NCBI GenBank assembly: GCA_013365325.1
Contig: JABVXV010000047.1
Coordinates: 277,205-341,204, forward strand
Origin: Dipetalonema caudispina
Taxonomy: Eukaryota; Nematoda; Chromadorea; Rhabditida; Onchocercidae
Direction: 5' to 3'
Length of the DNA stretch: 64,000 nt
Part shown: positions 29,301 through 41,214 of the stretch, piece by piece
Numbering within the stretch: position 1 is the first letter of the stretch
Layout of the letters: each line of letters starts with the position of its first letter
Program-made: the position numbers and the translations under genes
Notes under the pieces: model-generated
The model's database searches: none
Seen by the model: only the letters and a program-made list of their open reading frames with translations
What the model was told of the DNA's origin: nothing

Positions 29301-30326
29301 GGAAACTTCCTCCAGTTGCCTCACCAAGTAAGGAACGTCGGCCAGTAGTGCATGCACGTCAAGAACCAAGTCATCATATGGCAGACAGTGAATATCCGCG
29401 AAATCGTCGTCAAGAACTCATGAAATGCGAATTATCGGAGCGACATGGTCGTATGGAGCGTATTTCACTTTTTATGTCTTCACAGAATCGTCGAAATTCG
29501 CTGCAGGCCAGGACTGGATCACCTTTACTGTACTCGAAAAAGACTTATGTACCGTATCCTAGTCCCTGGAGAAGAGAAGAAACCGCAACTAAACTACTGA
29601 AAAGATCTAGTGGAATCAGTGGTGTTATTATTAAACGGTCGTATCAGATCAAGGCCCAGTCATTGGACAACGGTGCAAAAAAAAATAGGAAAATAAATCG
29701 TGTAAATTCGGTTCATAAAACGGAGTACAATAAGGCTGACTCAGATATTGTCCGAAGAAAGTCTGCGATGCTTCCGCCTATTAACAATACTACATTACCA
29801 AAGGCTGATGAAAGGAAAGTTCTTGATGAAGAGGAGTACATTAAAGTGGAAATTCTGAATGAAAATGTTCAGTTTTCGAAGGGAAAAACTAAACATGAAG
29901 GAATTTCGAAGAAAAAGTTACGATGGATTTTGACTACTGAGCAGTTCCAAACCGGTGGAGTGAAAGCAAATTCTGTAGAACACAAAGACCTTAATGATCC
30001 AAAGGCAGTTACAGGTAATTAGTCTTGTTGTGCATGTTTGCAGGAAAAGGGAAGAAAACTTTGAAAACTTTAAAATTATGCCAGGTGAGTTTTACGGTAA
30101 TAGAACTACGGAATAATATGGTGTGTTGAGTTTATACTGAAAGTATGCGACAGTAATGTATACTAGAGTGGAAAACTAATGGAGAAGGAAGAAATGAGGT
30201 AAGTTAAGGAAGAAACATGATGCATTGATTTCAGGACGTCGAGGTACCACTGTGACAAGGCGTCATCAGAACACTCCGAAAGGAAATCCGATCAAATTGC
30301 GTCTCCCCAATCTTCCCACTGCATGA
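26290..30326 (+). CDS. Unrecognised basic, largely disordered protein, about 505 aa
   Basis: Exons 26429-26491, 26667-26934, 27046-27124, 27319-27599, 29283-30014 and 30235-30326 (TGA) share one frame with consensus donors. The N-terminus is uncertain: an ATG at 26290-26292 followed at once by gtactt would give a one-codon first exon and the start MEEIFDDLICLDEEGESLE. Acidic N-terminal and central parts (GDDEDWPYLSGDVDEEAVRL) contrast with a very basic C-terminal half (KRLLRKLPPVASPSKERR, later TYVPYPSPWRREETATKLLK). No enzyme or binding motif was recognised. The 1.68-kb intron is inferred from donor GATG|gtatat and acceptor atttcag at 29282, which rejoin a Gly codon. Without that splice the frame runs on to a stop at 27869-27871, a possible shorter isoform. 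Confidence 0.6.
27600..29282. other. Long intron of the gene at 26290
   Basis: Purine-rich on the + strand, unlike the T-rich introns nearby. Its first 272 bases keep the upstream frame open. No further exon was supported; - strand frames at 28236-28577 and 28622-28960 look like composition effects. Confidence 0.45.
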
Positions 30327-31623
30327 TCTGTAAGTTTAAGATAAATATTTTTTCAAAATGATGATGGCTTGTTATTTGTATTACTTTTACATCATTTTAT
30401 TGTTTGTTGTTTTCATGTGTCTTTGAAGTTATCCATGAAACTCAGTTTTTTCTTTTTTTCAGAGCTTTTGGTTAGTATCATTTGTTTCTTGGGGATTCGT
30501 AAAGATGATGCTCAATTTCACGGGTAGTATCTGGAAGTACGGGATAAAACGGAAAATACTTGCCAAAAATGATTATTTCCCTTTTTTTTCTGTCTACATA
30601 GAAATGTATTATTGTCGTTAGTGTTCTATGTAGTGTTTCTTTGGAGATTGGAGTTGTTATGCAATGCGACTAACTTATATCATTCGTAATATGAGGTCCA
30701 TACTTCGCGAGAATTCGTTGATTTGTTGCGTAATTTATTTTTGTTAAGTTCCAGTGGCATATTTTCCCGCGCTATTATGTAAAAGCATCATATTCATCTA
30801 GTATTATTTTGTTCACTGAAGTCAATGGCTACTATGCTTGTTTCCAGCACGTTATCTTTGCATTTATTGTATTGTAGTTTGATTTATATCTTAAATAACC
30901 GAATAACCAATACTGCCTGATCGTGAGTGCATGATTTCATCCACTGTTCATATAGCAAATTTTTTGCATTATGAATATAATATATTGTTTAACTATTACT
31001 TTTATTGTCCGTACTTGTAAGTTAGTACTTCTTATCTTTGATTCTTTTCGTTTCCTCATCCAGTAAATTTCTGACACAAGTTGATTGTTTAAATCTAAGT
31101 CTTTTGCATCCATTACTTTGGTTTGGAAGTTTGAATCGACCGTTTTATTGTTATCTTTAATGTTAATAATCGCATAAAAGTATCGGGATTTAATCAATAC
31201 TACCTTGTGGTTGAATCATTTTCCCTGCATCGATAATTCTTTTCATGTTCTTTTAAAATGAATAGAATTAGATGAATGAGCTCAAAATGTGATGAAGAGG
31301 GAACTTAGCTTTAATGTCATGTTCTCGAAATGTTTGTTTATTGGGTGTTGTTTTTTCTACAAAAAAAAAAAAAAAAAAGAAAAAAGAAAAACAGTAAAAT
31401 GAATTGGGGAATTTGTCAATTGTTATTTCAACAGCAAATTAGGAAGGTTACTTTTAGCACCGTTATTTGTCATTGAGATTTACCTCTCAGGACGGCATTT
31501 GTTTTGATTGTGACAGAATACTTTGAGTCATCATGGATTCCTTCTCAATGATCGGCCGTATTATTCGTCGGATGAATTTGAATGAAGAGGATTGAGGTTT
31601 TGGATAACTGAATTGTAGGAAGT
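30327..31623. other. Intergenic before BLOC-1 subunit 2
   Basis: No exon seen. It contains an A-rich tract around 31361-31391. It ends in an acceptor-like gaattgtag, five bases before the next ATG. Confidence 0.5.
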
Positions 31624-32358
31624 ATGGCAAAAATGATTAATGAACGGGCCTCGACCAGTGCAGAGATTTCACCAACTCCCGATTCGTCGGCTGTAGCGAC
31701 ACATGTGCAACAACTAGCGGATAATATGTATAACAAAGTTGCAGTATATCTTCAAGGACAGATCGAAGGTATCAGTTACGATTAATTGATACATCTTGCA
31801 AAAGCCGTATATTCAAAGAAGATCCTACCGTATCAAAAAACATTGACCTGCCGTTGTTATGTTTTTAGGTACCATTGCGGAGTATAAACTATTGAAGAAC
31901 ATGAATAACGCTACAAGTCAACGTTACGATGACATGAAGCAGGTGGCGAGTGGTGTTGCGGAGAAGCTTTCACAACTGAATTCCAGATGTAATCCTTTCG
32001 TTGTGTCTCAGTAGCTGTTTGTAGTTATCGGAGAAAATTTGGTATAGTTTCCGGAGTATTACAGAAAACAACACAATTTTCTGCAGATGAAACGTTACGT
32101 CCTTATTTGCAACAGATCGATGAAGTTGATGAAAATACAAGAAGGTTGGAGGAGGCTGCCAATGTTTTGGACCGTTACGTAACCGCGCTGGGTAAGTAGT
32201 CCGATACTATTTTTGCGTGGACTTTCAGCGTTCGGTCTTGCAATAAACTGCTGATTGCATTGTTGTTTTCATTTTAATTAACCTTAAATATTTGGGAATT
32301 TTATGTTTTAGAAACGAAATTCCGTGAAATGCAGCGCGATGGTGGTTCGCCGAGTTAA
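31624..32358 (+). CDS. BLOC1S2: BLOC-1 subunit 2 (BLOS2)
   Basis: Small coiled-coil subunit of BLOC-1 and of the related BORC complex, which direct lysosome-related organelle biogenesis and lysosome positioning. Exons 31624-31768, 31869-31988, 32087-32191 and 32312-32358 (TAA) give 138 aa, matching the family. The diagnostic C-terminal helix reads [20 protein letters not shown], followed by [15 protein letters not shown]. Upstream, a second helix ([20 protein letters not shown]) matches the central family region. The ATG lies five bases after a trans-splice-like acceptor. All four exons are short with short introns. Confidence 0.92.
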
Positions 32359-33531
32359 TTTGCTAGCATATTGCCGTTATTTACAATCAGTAATGCCAAC
32401 GGTAGTCTGATCATTATTGTGAAACGATCTATGGCCCATTTGATTCTTTCTCTATTTAATGTCAGCAGACGCTGATAATATTTTATTTCGTAGTTACGCT
32501 TGTAAAAAATATGGTGTAGTCAACGGTGACATTGTGATCGCGCGTTTTTGATCCAGACATTTCTTCAAGTCTTGCTAACCATATAGTTTTGTCAAGAAGT
32601 TGCTTTTAATCTTATGTTCTATAGATATCGCAGTTTATTTGAGATGTTGAAATATGAAAGCAAAAAGTATTCCATTTTAATTAAACGTACTAATCATCCA
32701 TAAAGCTTTCTTTTTCATGTCAGAAACATTGAACTATGATTATTGACGAGAAATTTGCAAGCCTACTGGAAACATTTTACATAGTGTGCAAACGACAGAA
32801 TTCAAATGCGAAAATTACTTGTTGTACCATAACTTGTTACAAATAGTGCAACAAGTCATCTGTGCATTTGAATTCCGTCATTTATATATTTTTCGAAATG
32901 TTTTCAATAGTTTTAAAAATTTCATTCTATTCGGGATTAAGTTCTTTTTGTCAGAGTCCTTCGAAGTTGCCGTTTCATATTTGTAAATGAAGTTTGTAAA
33001 GTCTGGAATATCCTGAAATCATTTTTGTTAGAGATTATTAAATTTCCAAGATGCTCTTTTTGTGAATTCCTAAGAAATAGTTTTAACCGGAATGCTGGTT
33101 AAGTGGGTGTGGGTTTTGAGGTACGATGCAGAAGTCTTGGACAATTTGTCAGAGTGTGTTAACTTACTGATATAATGGTGGAACGTGAAAAAGAAGAAAT
33201 ACCAAGACTTCTGATTTGATATTTGAACATTTTTGGAACGCTGAGTTATTTTCGGATTGTTCAATTAACAATCACCCAAAAGTACACTAGATGTTTTCGT
33301 TTACGCATTATGAAGTACCATCAATTCACTCTGTGACTTTTCAGTTCTTAAGAGACTTATCGATAAATAATTAATGCAAATCCAATTGTGTTCCTCAGTA
33401 AGCCTTTTATTGCATGTTTATAAAATTTCGTCGGATCAGATATTTGAAATTTGTAATACTGCAAGGTATGTAGTGCTGGATGGTATTTGAGGCTATTTTA
33501 GTCTCAACAGTTTTGTAGTTTACCTTTATTT
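32359..33531. other. Intergenic with hairpin
   Basis: No exon seen. It carries the 32791-32881 hairpin listed below. Confidence 0.5.
32791..32881. ncRNA. Pre-miRNA-like hairpin (candidate)
   Basis: The arms 32792-32827 and 32846-32881 pair over about 36 positions with about five mismatches and two G-U pairs (core gaattcaaatgc with gcatttgaattc, then acttgttg with caacaagt). The loop is about 18 bases (cataacttgttacaaata). Pairing stops at both outer ends, giving a free-standing stem-loop of about 90 bases, the size of an animal pre-miRNA. I do not recognise the mature sequence. It could instead be a small inverted-repeat element. Strand cannot be decided from the fold. Confidence 0.4.
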
Positions 33532-34106
33532 CTAATCCTTATTTCCCAAAAATCTCGAACTTTCCCCTTGCCACAACAATTCTGGTGGTAATTTACACTT
33601 GCTCATATTTTTCATCATCGTTAAAGTTTGCTTCATAATGTCATAACGATGCGAGAAGATATTAGCTCGTCGTAAGCTTTTATCTTTTTCTTTAAAATTT
33701 TTAATATGATCCAGAAATCTATGTTTATCGTTTATGCGGAATCTCGTGTTACTATGAAGAACTGCTTGGAAAGAATTCACTTTTATTGCACCGAAACCTT
33801 CTCCTTAAACTGTAATGCTTAATAGCTACCTTGAGGTGAAATTCACTTCCAGTTTGATTGACTTAGTCTTCAAACTACAGCATTGGAGTAGAATTTACCA
33901 ACAAATACAAAATTTTACCGAACTAAATGTTTGGAAATATATGAGATTTTTTTCTTCAACTTTCAGGAAATACGTCATGTTTAGTTGGGTCTCTCTAGAA
34001 ATACAGATCGCCCATGAAGTGCATTTGGTACTTACATCTATTGAAAAGTTCACTTTCAAAGGCTACTCAAATTATAAGCAGTCAGAAGTTCTGAAATTTC
34101 TTGCAT
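33532..34106 (-). CDS. Small unrecognised protein, 103 aa, two exons
   Basis: Exon 1 is 34067-34106 (ATG at 34106) and exon 2 is 33532-33803 (TAG); phase 1 is kept. The ATG follows the acceptor-like ttcttcccccattag by nine bases, as for a trans-spliced gene. The exon 2 acceptor ends cagtttaag, unusual but like one used in ribophorin I. The protein is helical and basic, with segments MQEISELLTAYNLREGF, NDKHRFLDHIKNFKEKDKSL and a conserved-looking end KLPPELLWQGESSRFLGNKD. I do not recognise the family; a small mitochondrial or complex-assembly factor would fit, but that is a guess. Confidence 0.5.
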
Positions 34107-34796
34107 TATGCTTGTCTAATGGGGGAAGAACATTTCTCGTACCTCTTTGTATGACATAGTTTGCAGTAAATGCACATTGGGACTATTTGATACTTGAAAC
34201 AGGTTTGAATCATTTTCAAGATCTATCACAGTCTTAGTAACTTGAATTGAGCGAATAATCGATCTGATACCATGATTAAGTGATTATCAGCGACTGACAT
34301 GGGATGATAAGCGCATCGTCTACTAAATTTTTTTCAGTTAATAAAGAAATCAGCGTTTCGCAGATGCAATTTTTTAATTGAGAAATAGAAAACTAAGAGT
34401 AACCCAATCCGGAAACAATTTAAATTGCAATGATCGTGTATTTATTTTACATATGTCTCAGAAACTCTAAAATATGCACACACATACACTATAGTGAAAT
34501 TTTTACACAGTTCAATAATAGCTGAATAGAGAGAGACAGATAAATTGTTGTGTACATGTATGTTTTGTTTGAAGAGCTGAAGATTGAAGAAAGAGCGGAT
34601 GCTATTGCAATGATCGGTGATTTCTCTGTTCGAGATGGTTTGTTGTGAAATGAGGGATAGAATGGAAATGAAGTTGAGAAAGTTAACGGAAAGAAAAGAT
34701 GAGAGGAAATCTCGAAGATAAGGAACATATCCCAATCAAATTCAACCTTACAATTCATCTTCCACAGTCCGTGTATCTGCGTATGCGTGTGTATGT

Positions 34797-34828
<32 letters not shown>

Positions 34829-36407
34829 GTATGTGTATGTGTATGTGTGTGTGTATGTGTGTATGTATGTATGTTTAGATGTATCCTATTACAACAACAA
34901 ATATCCGATCGTTTGCTTTACACGTTGCAAAGCAGTCGTTATCCTGACACCTCCCTTTTTATCGTGGTCCTGAAAAACTTTTATCATCCTCGGGTCATTT
35001 TTCACATTAAGCTTTTTCTTTTCCCCTCACCCTCCTCCCCTCTGAAAAGAGACAATTCTACACTATTCGTCTTAAACACTGTCCATCTTTCTACTATCAT
35101 CATTGTTTTTAAAATTCCTCTGTACACTTCCATAAATTCTTGCCAAGTAACGCATGCTTACGCAAATTTTATCGTCTAATATATCAACTTTTATTGCTAC
35201 TAATATCTATTAAGCAATTAGTTTTGTATTACTTTACTATTTGTGTGTATAAATTGCCTCTCTTCCAAATTAGTTTTTGATAGAAATAAGAACAACCGGT
35301 GCCACTCTTGCCATCAACTTCCAGCTGACATAAATTCCCATAAACAAACTTCAGTATAACAATTTTTTTTTTGGCCAAATTGAATAAATTGGGATGTGAA
35401 AACAACGAAAATTTATAACTTCAAAATCCTTACCAATTTCTAGGTTTGTCCAAGAATGGAAATTCTCAGCATTTAAATCATTCACTTTTATGCTTGATTT
35501 TATGGTACTTATACATTATCGGTATAGGTAAGTCAGATCGGGCAATTTCATCGCAGTGTGGCAGTAACAAAAGATGGTACCCAGGCCATTGATAATATAA
35601 CCAACAGAGACAGACGAGATGATTGAACTTTTGTACATCATATTACTACATTGTCCGATAACTGTAGACATAAGGTTGTGCCATCATTTAGAATGAACTG
35701 TGCTGAATAGACTGGATATTTACGATAATCAGGAAATTATAGTTAGAATACTGATAAGTATCATCAATATTGCAGTTGACAGAACCATTTTAACTTTGTC
35801 TGCAAAGACCATTATTCTCTCTCCTCTACTACTATACTCTTCAATTAGAACAATTAAGCAGGAATTTAATTTTGAAATTACTGTTGTATCAACGATAAAT
35901 GCAATAGCTATTGAAGAGCATTTGTGCTGTGTATCAAAAAGAATGAATCTATTTATCTGGCAGACAGATTGTCTACGTCTATATATTTAAACATAGACAC
36001 AATCTGTTTTATAGATATATTTATTTATTTGCTTTTTTTTTGAAACGTGAGAAGCAAGCGATGAGTCAATCAAATAGAAGAGGTTCCCTTTAAGAGCTGA
36101 AAAAATGGAGGATTAATGAAATTAATTTTAGAAACTGGTTAAAGCAGCAGAAACTTTACGTACTTCAGCAGTATTCCGGAATTACTTCGTCGTTGTATAT
36201 ACCAGTCAGAATTTTCCTGTCCTTACTGTATGTTGAAAATAATACAAGCGATAGAAAAAAAAAAATCTGACTGGAGAAGTATCGCAGGATTTCGCACAGT
36301 TTTAGATGAATTTTTTGTATCTATTTTGTATCTTTGATGAAATAATAATTCTTCTTTATTTTATAACTTAAATCTGTACAAACTGCAATTGATTAGCTTC
36401 AGACAAA
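34107..36407. other. Intergenic 2.3 kb
   Basis: No supportable exon. It holds a TG repeat near 34.8 kb and a short interrupted palindrome at 35965-36006. It ends in gattagcttcag, an acceptor-like site five bases before the next ATG. Confidence 0.5.
34780..34874. repeat. TG/TATG microsatellite
   Basis: About 95 bases of TG and TATG units, intergenic. Confidence 0.95.
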
Positions 36408-39400
36408 ATGGATGGCGGTATTGTACACGACGACATACCAAATTTGGTGGAAAACACACAATCGGATGAGGTAACTTTCTTTCCTTTCGTCCTTCTAACG
36501 GAAATTGATGGATATACATTTTTTACAAGAGCAAAATACTTATGGTTTCATTTTGTGATTAGTGATAAAAATTTCCAGATAATGATGTAACCGGTTATCT
36601 TTTTGGACCTAGTGATTTTGTTTTCCAGACTCTAATATATCTGATGTTAAATGATCATATTCAATGTGAAAGAGCTTCCGCACTGTCAAACATTCATGTT
36701 ATATAAATTATATTGGTAAAATTTTTTAGGAAGATGTGGAAGCAGGAAGTTCAAAACGTTCAGCAACTAACAACCATCCAGCTGTAAAATCATCTATTAG
36801 TAAATATGATTTTACTACCAAAAATCTGCCTCATTTGGAGCCAACTTCGTCCAGTATAAGCTCTACTTCCTCTAGGTCTGATGCCTATGTATTTTTAAAC
36901 TTGAAATTGTGTTAGATTATAACGATTGTCGACAAGAAATATCTTTGTTCACCGAGGACATTTTACGGACTTTTATGCCATTGAAAAAAGTACGCTAGAT
37001 TGCGTACATCAAGAACAACAGAAGAAAGTGATGTAACTAGGCGTTAAGCATTATCTGATGTACTTCATTTTTCCGTGGATTCGATATCTTATGGAAAGGA
37101 TAATTTAACGTCACAATTGCTGGTTTGTATTCTCCATATCGGTCAGAACTAATTGGTCGGGAGTCAAGAAATTTGAAAAGAAGTTCCGGAATATTCAGTG
37201 ATAAAAATTGGAATTCGTTGTGCAGTGAGCATTATGTAAAAAACGGATTAGTGTGGATGGTTAGACGTACTAGGCGTGACTGGTTGCTTTCACATATCCT
37301 ATATTCACTTTGATGACACGTCATTAGCAGAAAACACGTTGTACTGAAGGATTGAAGGACTGTGATAATGATGCGATAATGGTAATAATGATAATGACAG
37401 ATAAAAGACAATTTCACATATGCAAAAAATATTAGCTATAAACAGGCGAAACATCATCTCTCCCCAATGTACTAATAGAAAAGTGAATCATTTCAACAAC
37501 GTTGTAAATAATAATTTTCCAACTCTTACAGTATTCGATATTCAATGCATATGCCGTCGTTCAAACGGATAGATTTTAGCGATTTAAGTGATGCACTAAT
37601 TGAAGAAAGAAAACCTGCTTGGAAATTATGGCAGGATTCAATTAAAGATTCCTATTATACGGTAAGCTCCTGATTTTCCATACTGTTTCGATTAAAATCG
37701 TTTCCATTTCAATGTATGGTAATATTTATATTATTTTTTGATATCATTACACTGTTCTTTTCAATGATATTGTCTCATGAATGGTAATTTTATGTTCATT
37801 TTACGAAACATTAAGTTAGAAAATTCAAAATAAACCTTGCAGGTTCGTAGAAATGCCGAAAAAAGCGTTGAAGAAACAGTGTTTAACGACTCCCAATTAG
37901 TACGACGCCGAGAAAAACGGCCTGACAGTCCATTCGAAGAATTATCAATACGTAGTCCATCGATTCAACGGCCAAGTCATCATGCATTATATCCCCAAAC
38001 TACAGGAATTTACCACGAAACGGGTTAACATTTTTTTAGTGGATTCGTAGCCATTTTAATTGGTTAAAATTGAATTTCGCTCGCAGTTTAAAATTTATAG
38101 CATGACTATTCAAAACCGGAATTTGAACGAGAATGGAATAAATCTCAAAATAATCCTTTATGAAAATTTATTGAAAGAGTACTACCGTGTTCTACGTAAA
38201 ATAATTTCTTTTCATAGTTCTTATTATGAGCTGAATCTAAGTTCATGATGGTTTGGTTTATGAAGTGAATATGGGGGGGGCCAAATTTGATGAAAATTTT
38301 TTCCCCTAAATTATAATAATATGACGAATGTATTGCAAGTCAAAACGCAATATTAAAGAATAATGACATTAATATTTCAGGTCCGTACGCAGCACCAGCT
38401 GTATCCTCTTCTAAGGGAATTGAAGCACGTTACAATAAAAAAGTAAGCGATATTGAGGCACATCTGCTGAAAACATCAATTTTACCAAATTCGATGAAAA
38501 CCATTACGATGCATGACTTTCGAAACGGGCCAGCTCCCGCACCTGGTAGTGCCTCAGAGGCATACGTCGATGAAACGGATTTTCAAGTAAGTTTATGGCA
38601 ACACATTAAACAGATTCTTGGTTACTAGTTGAAATATTTTATACCTCGCCATCCACAAATACTATTAAGTCAATCTGATAGTGGTAATATTTGCATATTA
38701 GCAATTCACCTTAATTTTTGTCTCGAAATTCGTAATTCCCTCATTCCAAACTTACTTTTTGTATTTGATTTCCCCACTCTTACTCAAAAAATGTAAGACA
38801 AACAGGCAGTTCAATTCTATAGAATAAGATTGGTTACTTTATAATATCAGCAATTGTTGTCAGTTGAAAGATATAAACGAAAAGTTGGATGACTTCGTTT
38901 ATTACTGCATGCATCTTTGAAAGGCTTTAATTTTCAGTCGACTTTGTTTGCCATTGTTGATTCTAAAATATGCCGAAAATTTGTGGGGAGAGCAATTACC
39001 CGATAAAAATTTTGAAAGCTCGAATTCAAAAGGTTTAGTATTAAAATCGTTAGACAGGAAAAAAATAACGGACGTAAGAGACGGGATATCACAAAAGCAT
39101 TTCCTAACATTTTATATAGCATATCTTGCGATAACGAAATACGCGTACGTCATCGGGTTCCTTGACAGAATCCACAGAATTATCGTCAAACTACTTCCCA
39201 TAAGCTTCCCGCTGTTAAAATATTACTGTTGCTGGTTTATTTATATAGAAAACTCTTGATATTTTTAGAAAATCACTTTTAATTTTGCCGAACTTTCAGA
39301 CGTTTATGCCACGTCCATATTATAGTCGTCCAAATCGCGATGATCCGGATTATTTTGATTTTGATTTGCAATATTCTGTTGATCTTTACAAGCGTCCAGA

Positions 39401-40788
39401 AGGCAAATATATTCCACGAGGGTAATTTTTTCGTTTTTTATTCAATAGTGTATTGTTGTGATTTAAAATAAGTTGTTTATAATGACGGTGTGAGATGCAA
39501 ACTGCAAATATGTGTGCACATCTTGTACTTGTACTACTGTACTTACTGCACAGCATACAAAATGTCAAGTAGCAACATTCTTCGTTGTTTCAATTTTGCA
39601 GTTCAGTTTCATTTCTAATTCTTAGGCCACAAACTTGGGAGGAGAAATTACTACGAGAATCAAGTTCGAAAGGTGATGCGCCTCTATCAACTTACATATT
39701 TACAAAGGTACTTTGCTGCTTCTCATTTTCTCGACACTCTTAATTTTTAATCCGCTCTTTCTGAAATCTACATTTGATTCTAACAATAGGAATTTGTTTG
39801 AAGAAACAGTTCCAAGCCTGATGCATACTCCATCAGTTTTTTTTGGGAATTTCATGTGCAATTTAATAATTATATTTTCTGTGAATGCTCCGAACAATTC
39901 TGGAATTAAAAATTTGATAAGCGTTTCCAGACCAAAATAACAAAAAAGGAACCAATAAATTCAGTGAGGTACATGAAAATGTTGCTTAAGGGTGATACGG
40001 ATTGGCGTACTGCTGGTACATCCTACTTAAGTGCCGCACTGCGAACTCCATCGTTTTGGGAACATCGTTTCCAATCGATTGGTCGAGAAGTTCGTGAAAG
40101 CAATCCAATTTCATTTGACAGCCTTGCAAGGTTAATTTTAACCTATCATACTTTATTAAAATTAATCAGGTTTGCAGAAAAAATTTCTGTAATCTATTAA
40201 TTACAGCATCTAGTATCTGAGATGTTCAAGCCTTATATTTCTATGGATCTTTTCTAAAAATCCTTTGCATAATTTTCCTGATACTACTCATTCAACTTTC
40301 CGTGTTGCATTTTGCTAGAAATTTAGAGAGGACTATCAGTTACATGATACTATTCTTCTTGAAGAATATTTCAAACTGCAATTATTTATTATTACTTTTG
40401 TTTTTTCTTCTTTCTACCCCTAAAATGTTGACGACAAAATCATCGCCTACATATTATCCGAAATAATATCTAATGTATTATTTATTACCTGAAAACGAAG
40501 GATTGTAGGAAAGGTAGTGAGAAGCAAAGTTTTTTCTGACCCACCTTAAAAGATATTTGAAGGAAAGTTTGCAATTTAATAAAAAACAAGTTCAGACCTT
40601 CTCAAACCTTCCCAATACATCGGAGTTTTTGGCATTTTATATTATCAGAAAAATCATGTTCCTTAAAGTATGTAGTTTTTTTGTTGCTACTTTTCTCTGA
40701 AAGAAGTTACAGGAATAAACCAATACCAAATCGTTTCACAGAATATCACGATCCAGACTACGAAGATTTATCGGATTTTGATGGCTGA
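36408..40788 (+). CDS. Unrecognised 401-aa protein, nine exons
   Basis: Exons 36408-36470, 36730-36875, 37532-37661, 37843-38023, 38381-38586, 39300-39421, 39626-39707, 39931-40130 and 40713-40788 (TGA) all join in frame with consensus sites. The N-terminus is acidic and Ser-rich; the middle carries FKRIDFSDLSDALIEERKPA; a Pro/Tyr/Asp-rich part reads TFMPRPYYSRPNRDDPDYFD. The most structured-looking part is near the end (GDTDWRTAGTSYLSAALRTP, then SFWEHRFQSIGREVRES), and the acidic tail is DPDYEDLSDFDG. No signal peptide, membrane segment or enzyme motif is seen. I do not recognise the family; it may be nematode-restricted. The ATG lies five bases after a trans-splice-like acceptor. Confidence 0.82.
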
Positions 40789-40970
40789 TTTCAAAAATCA
40801 AATTAAAAAATTCGAATATCAAACGCATCGTATTATGTTGTTACTTATTATCCAAATAACGGAATTGTATGAAGTACAGTTACTTAATATTTGTTTACTT
40901 TATTATTTAAAACGATCGCAGGTATTATTGTCCTATCAATTAATTTTCATATAAGTTGCTTAAGGAATTG

Positions 40971-40976
40971 AATAAA
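40971..40976 (+). terminator. Candidate poly(A) signal AATAAA
   Basis: Exact AATAAA 182 bases after the stop of the 401-aa gene. Confidence 0.45.
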
Positions 40977-41134
40977 TAGCTTCCGTTTCATATGTTTGCA
41001 ATTTCCCTTGTGTGAATAATCGAAGTAATTTATACCGATGAACAAAGCTGTAGGATTTTCTAGAAATTTGCAAACCTGGACATCCCTTCGAATATTTGGA
41101 TGCCTTGCTTACATGTATCAGTGCTTGCATATAT

Positions 41135-41136
<2 letters not shown>

Positions 41137-41208
<72 letters not shown>
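41137..41208. repeat. Poly(T) tract, 72 bases
   Basis: Uninterrupted run of 72 T, about 350 bases beyond the 401-aa gene. No target duplication or retrocopy was recognised next to it. Confidence 0.97.

Positions 41209-41214
<6 letters not shown>

Noticed and set aside
38948..39259. Open frame of 103 codons inside an intron of the 401-aa gene
   Set aside because: It does not continue the gene in frame through a better splice than the model used.
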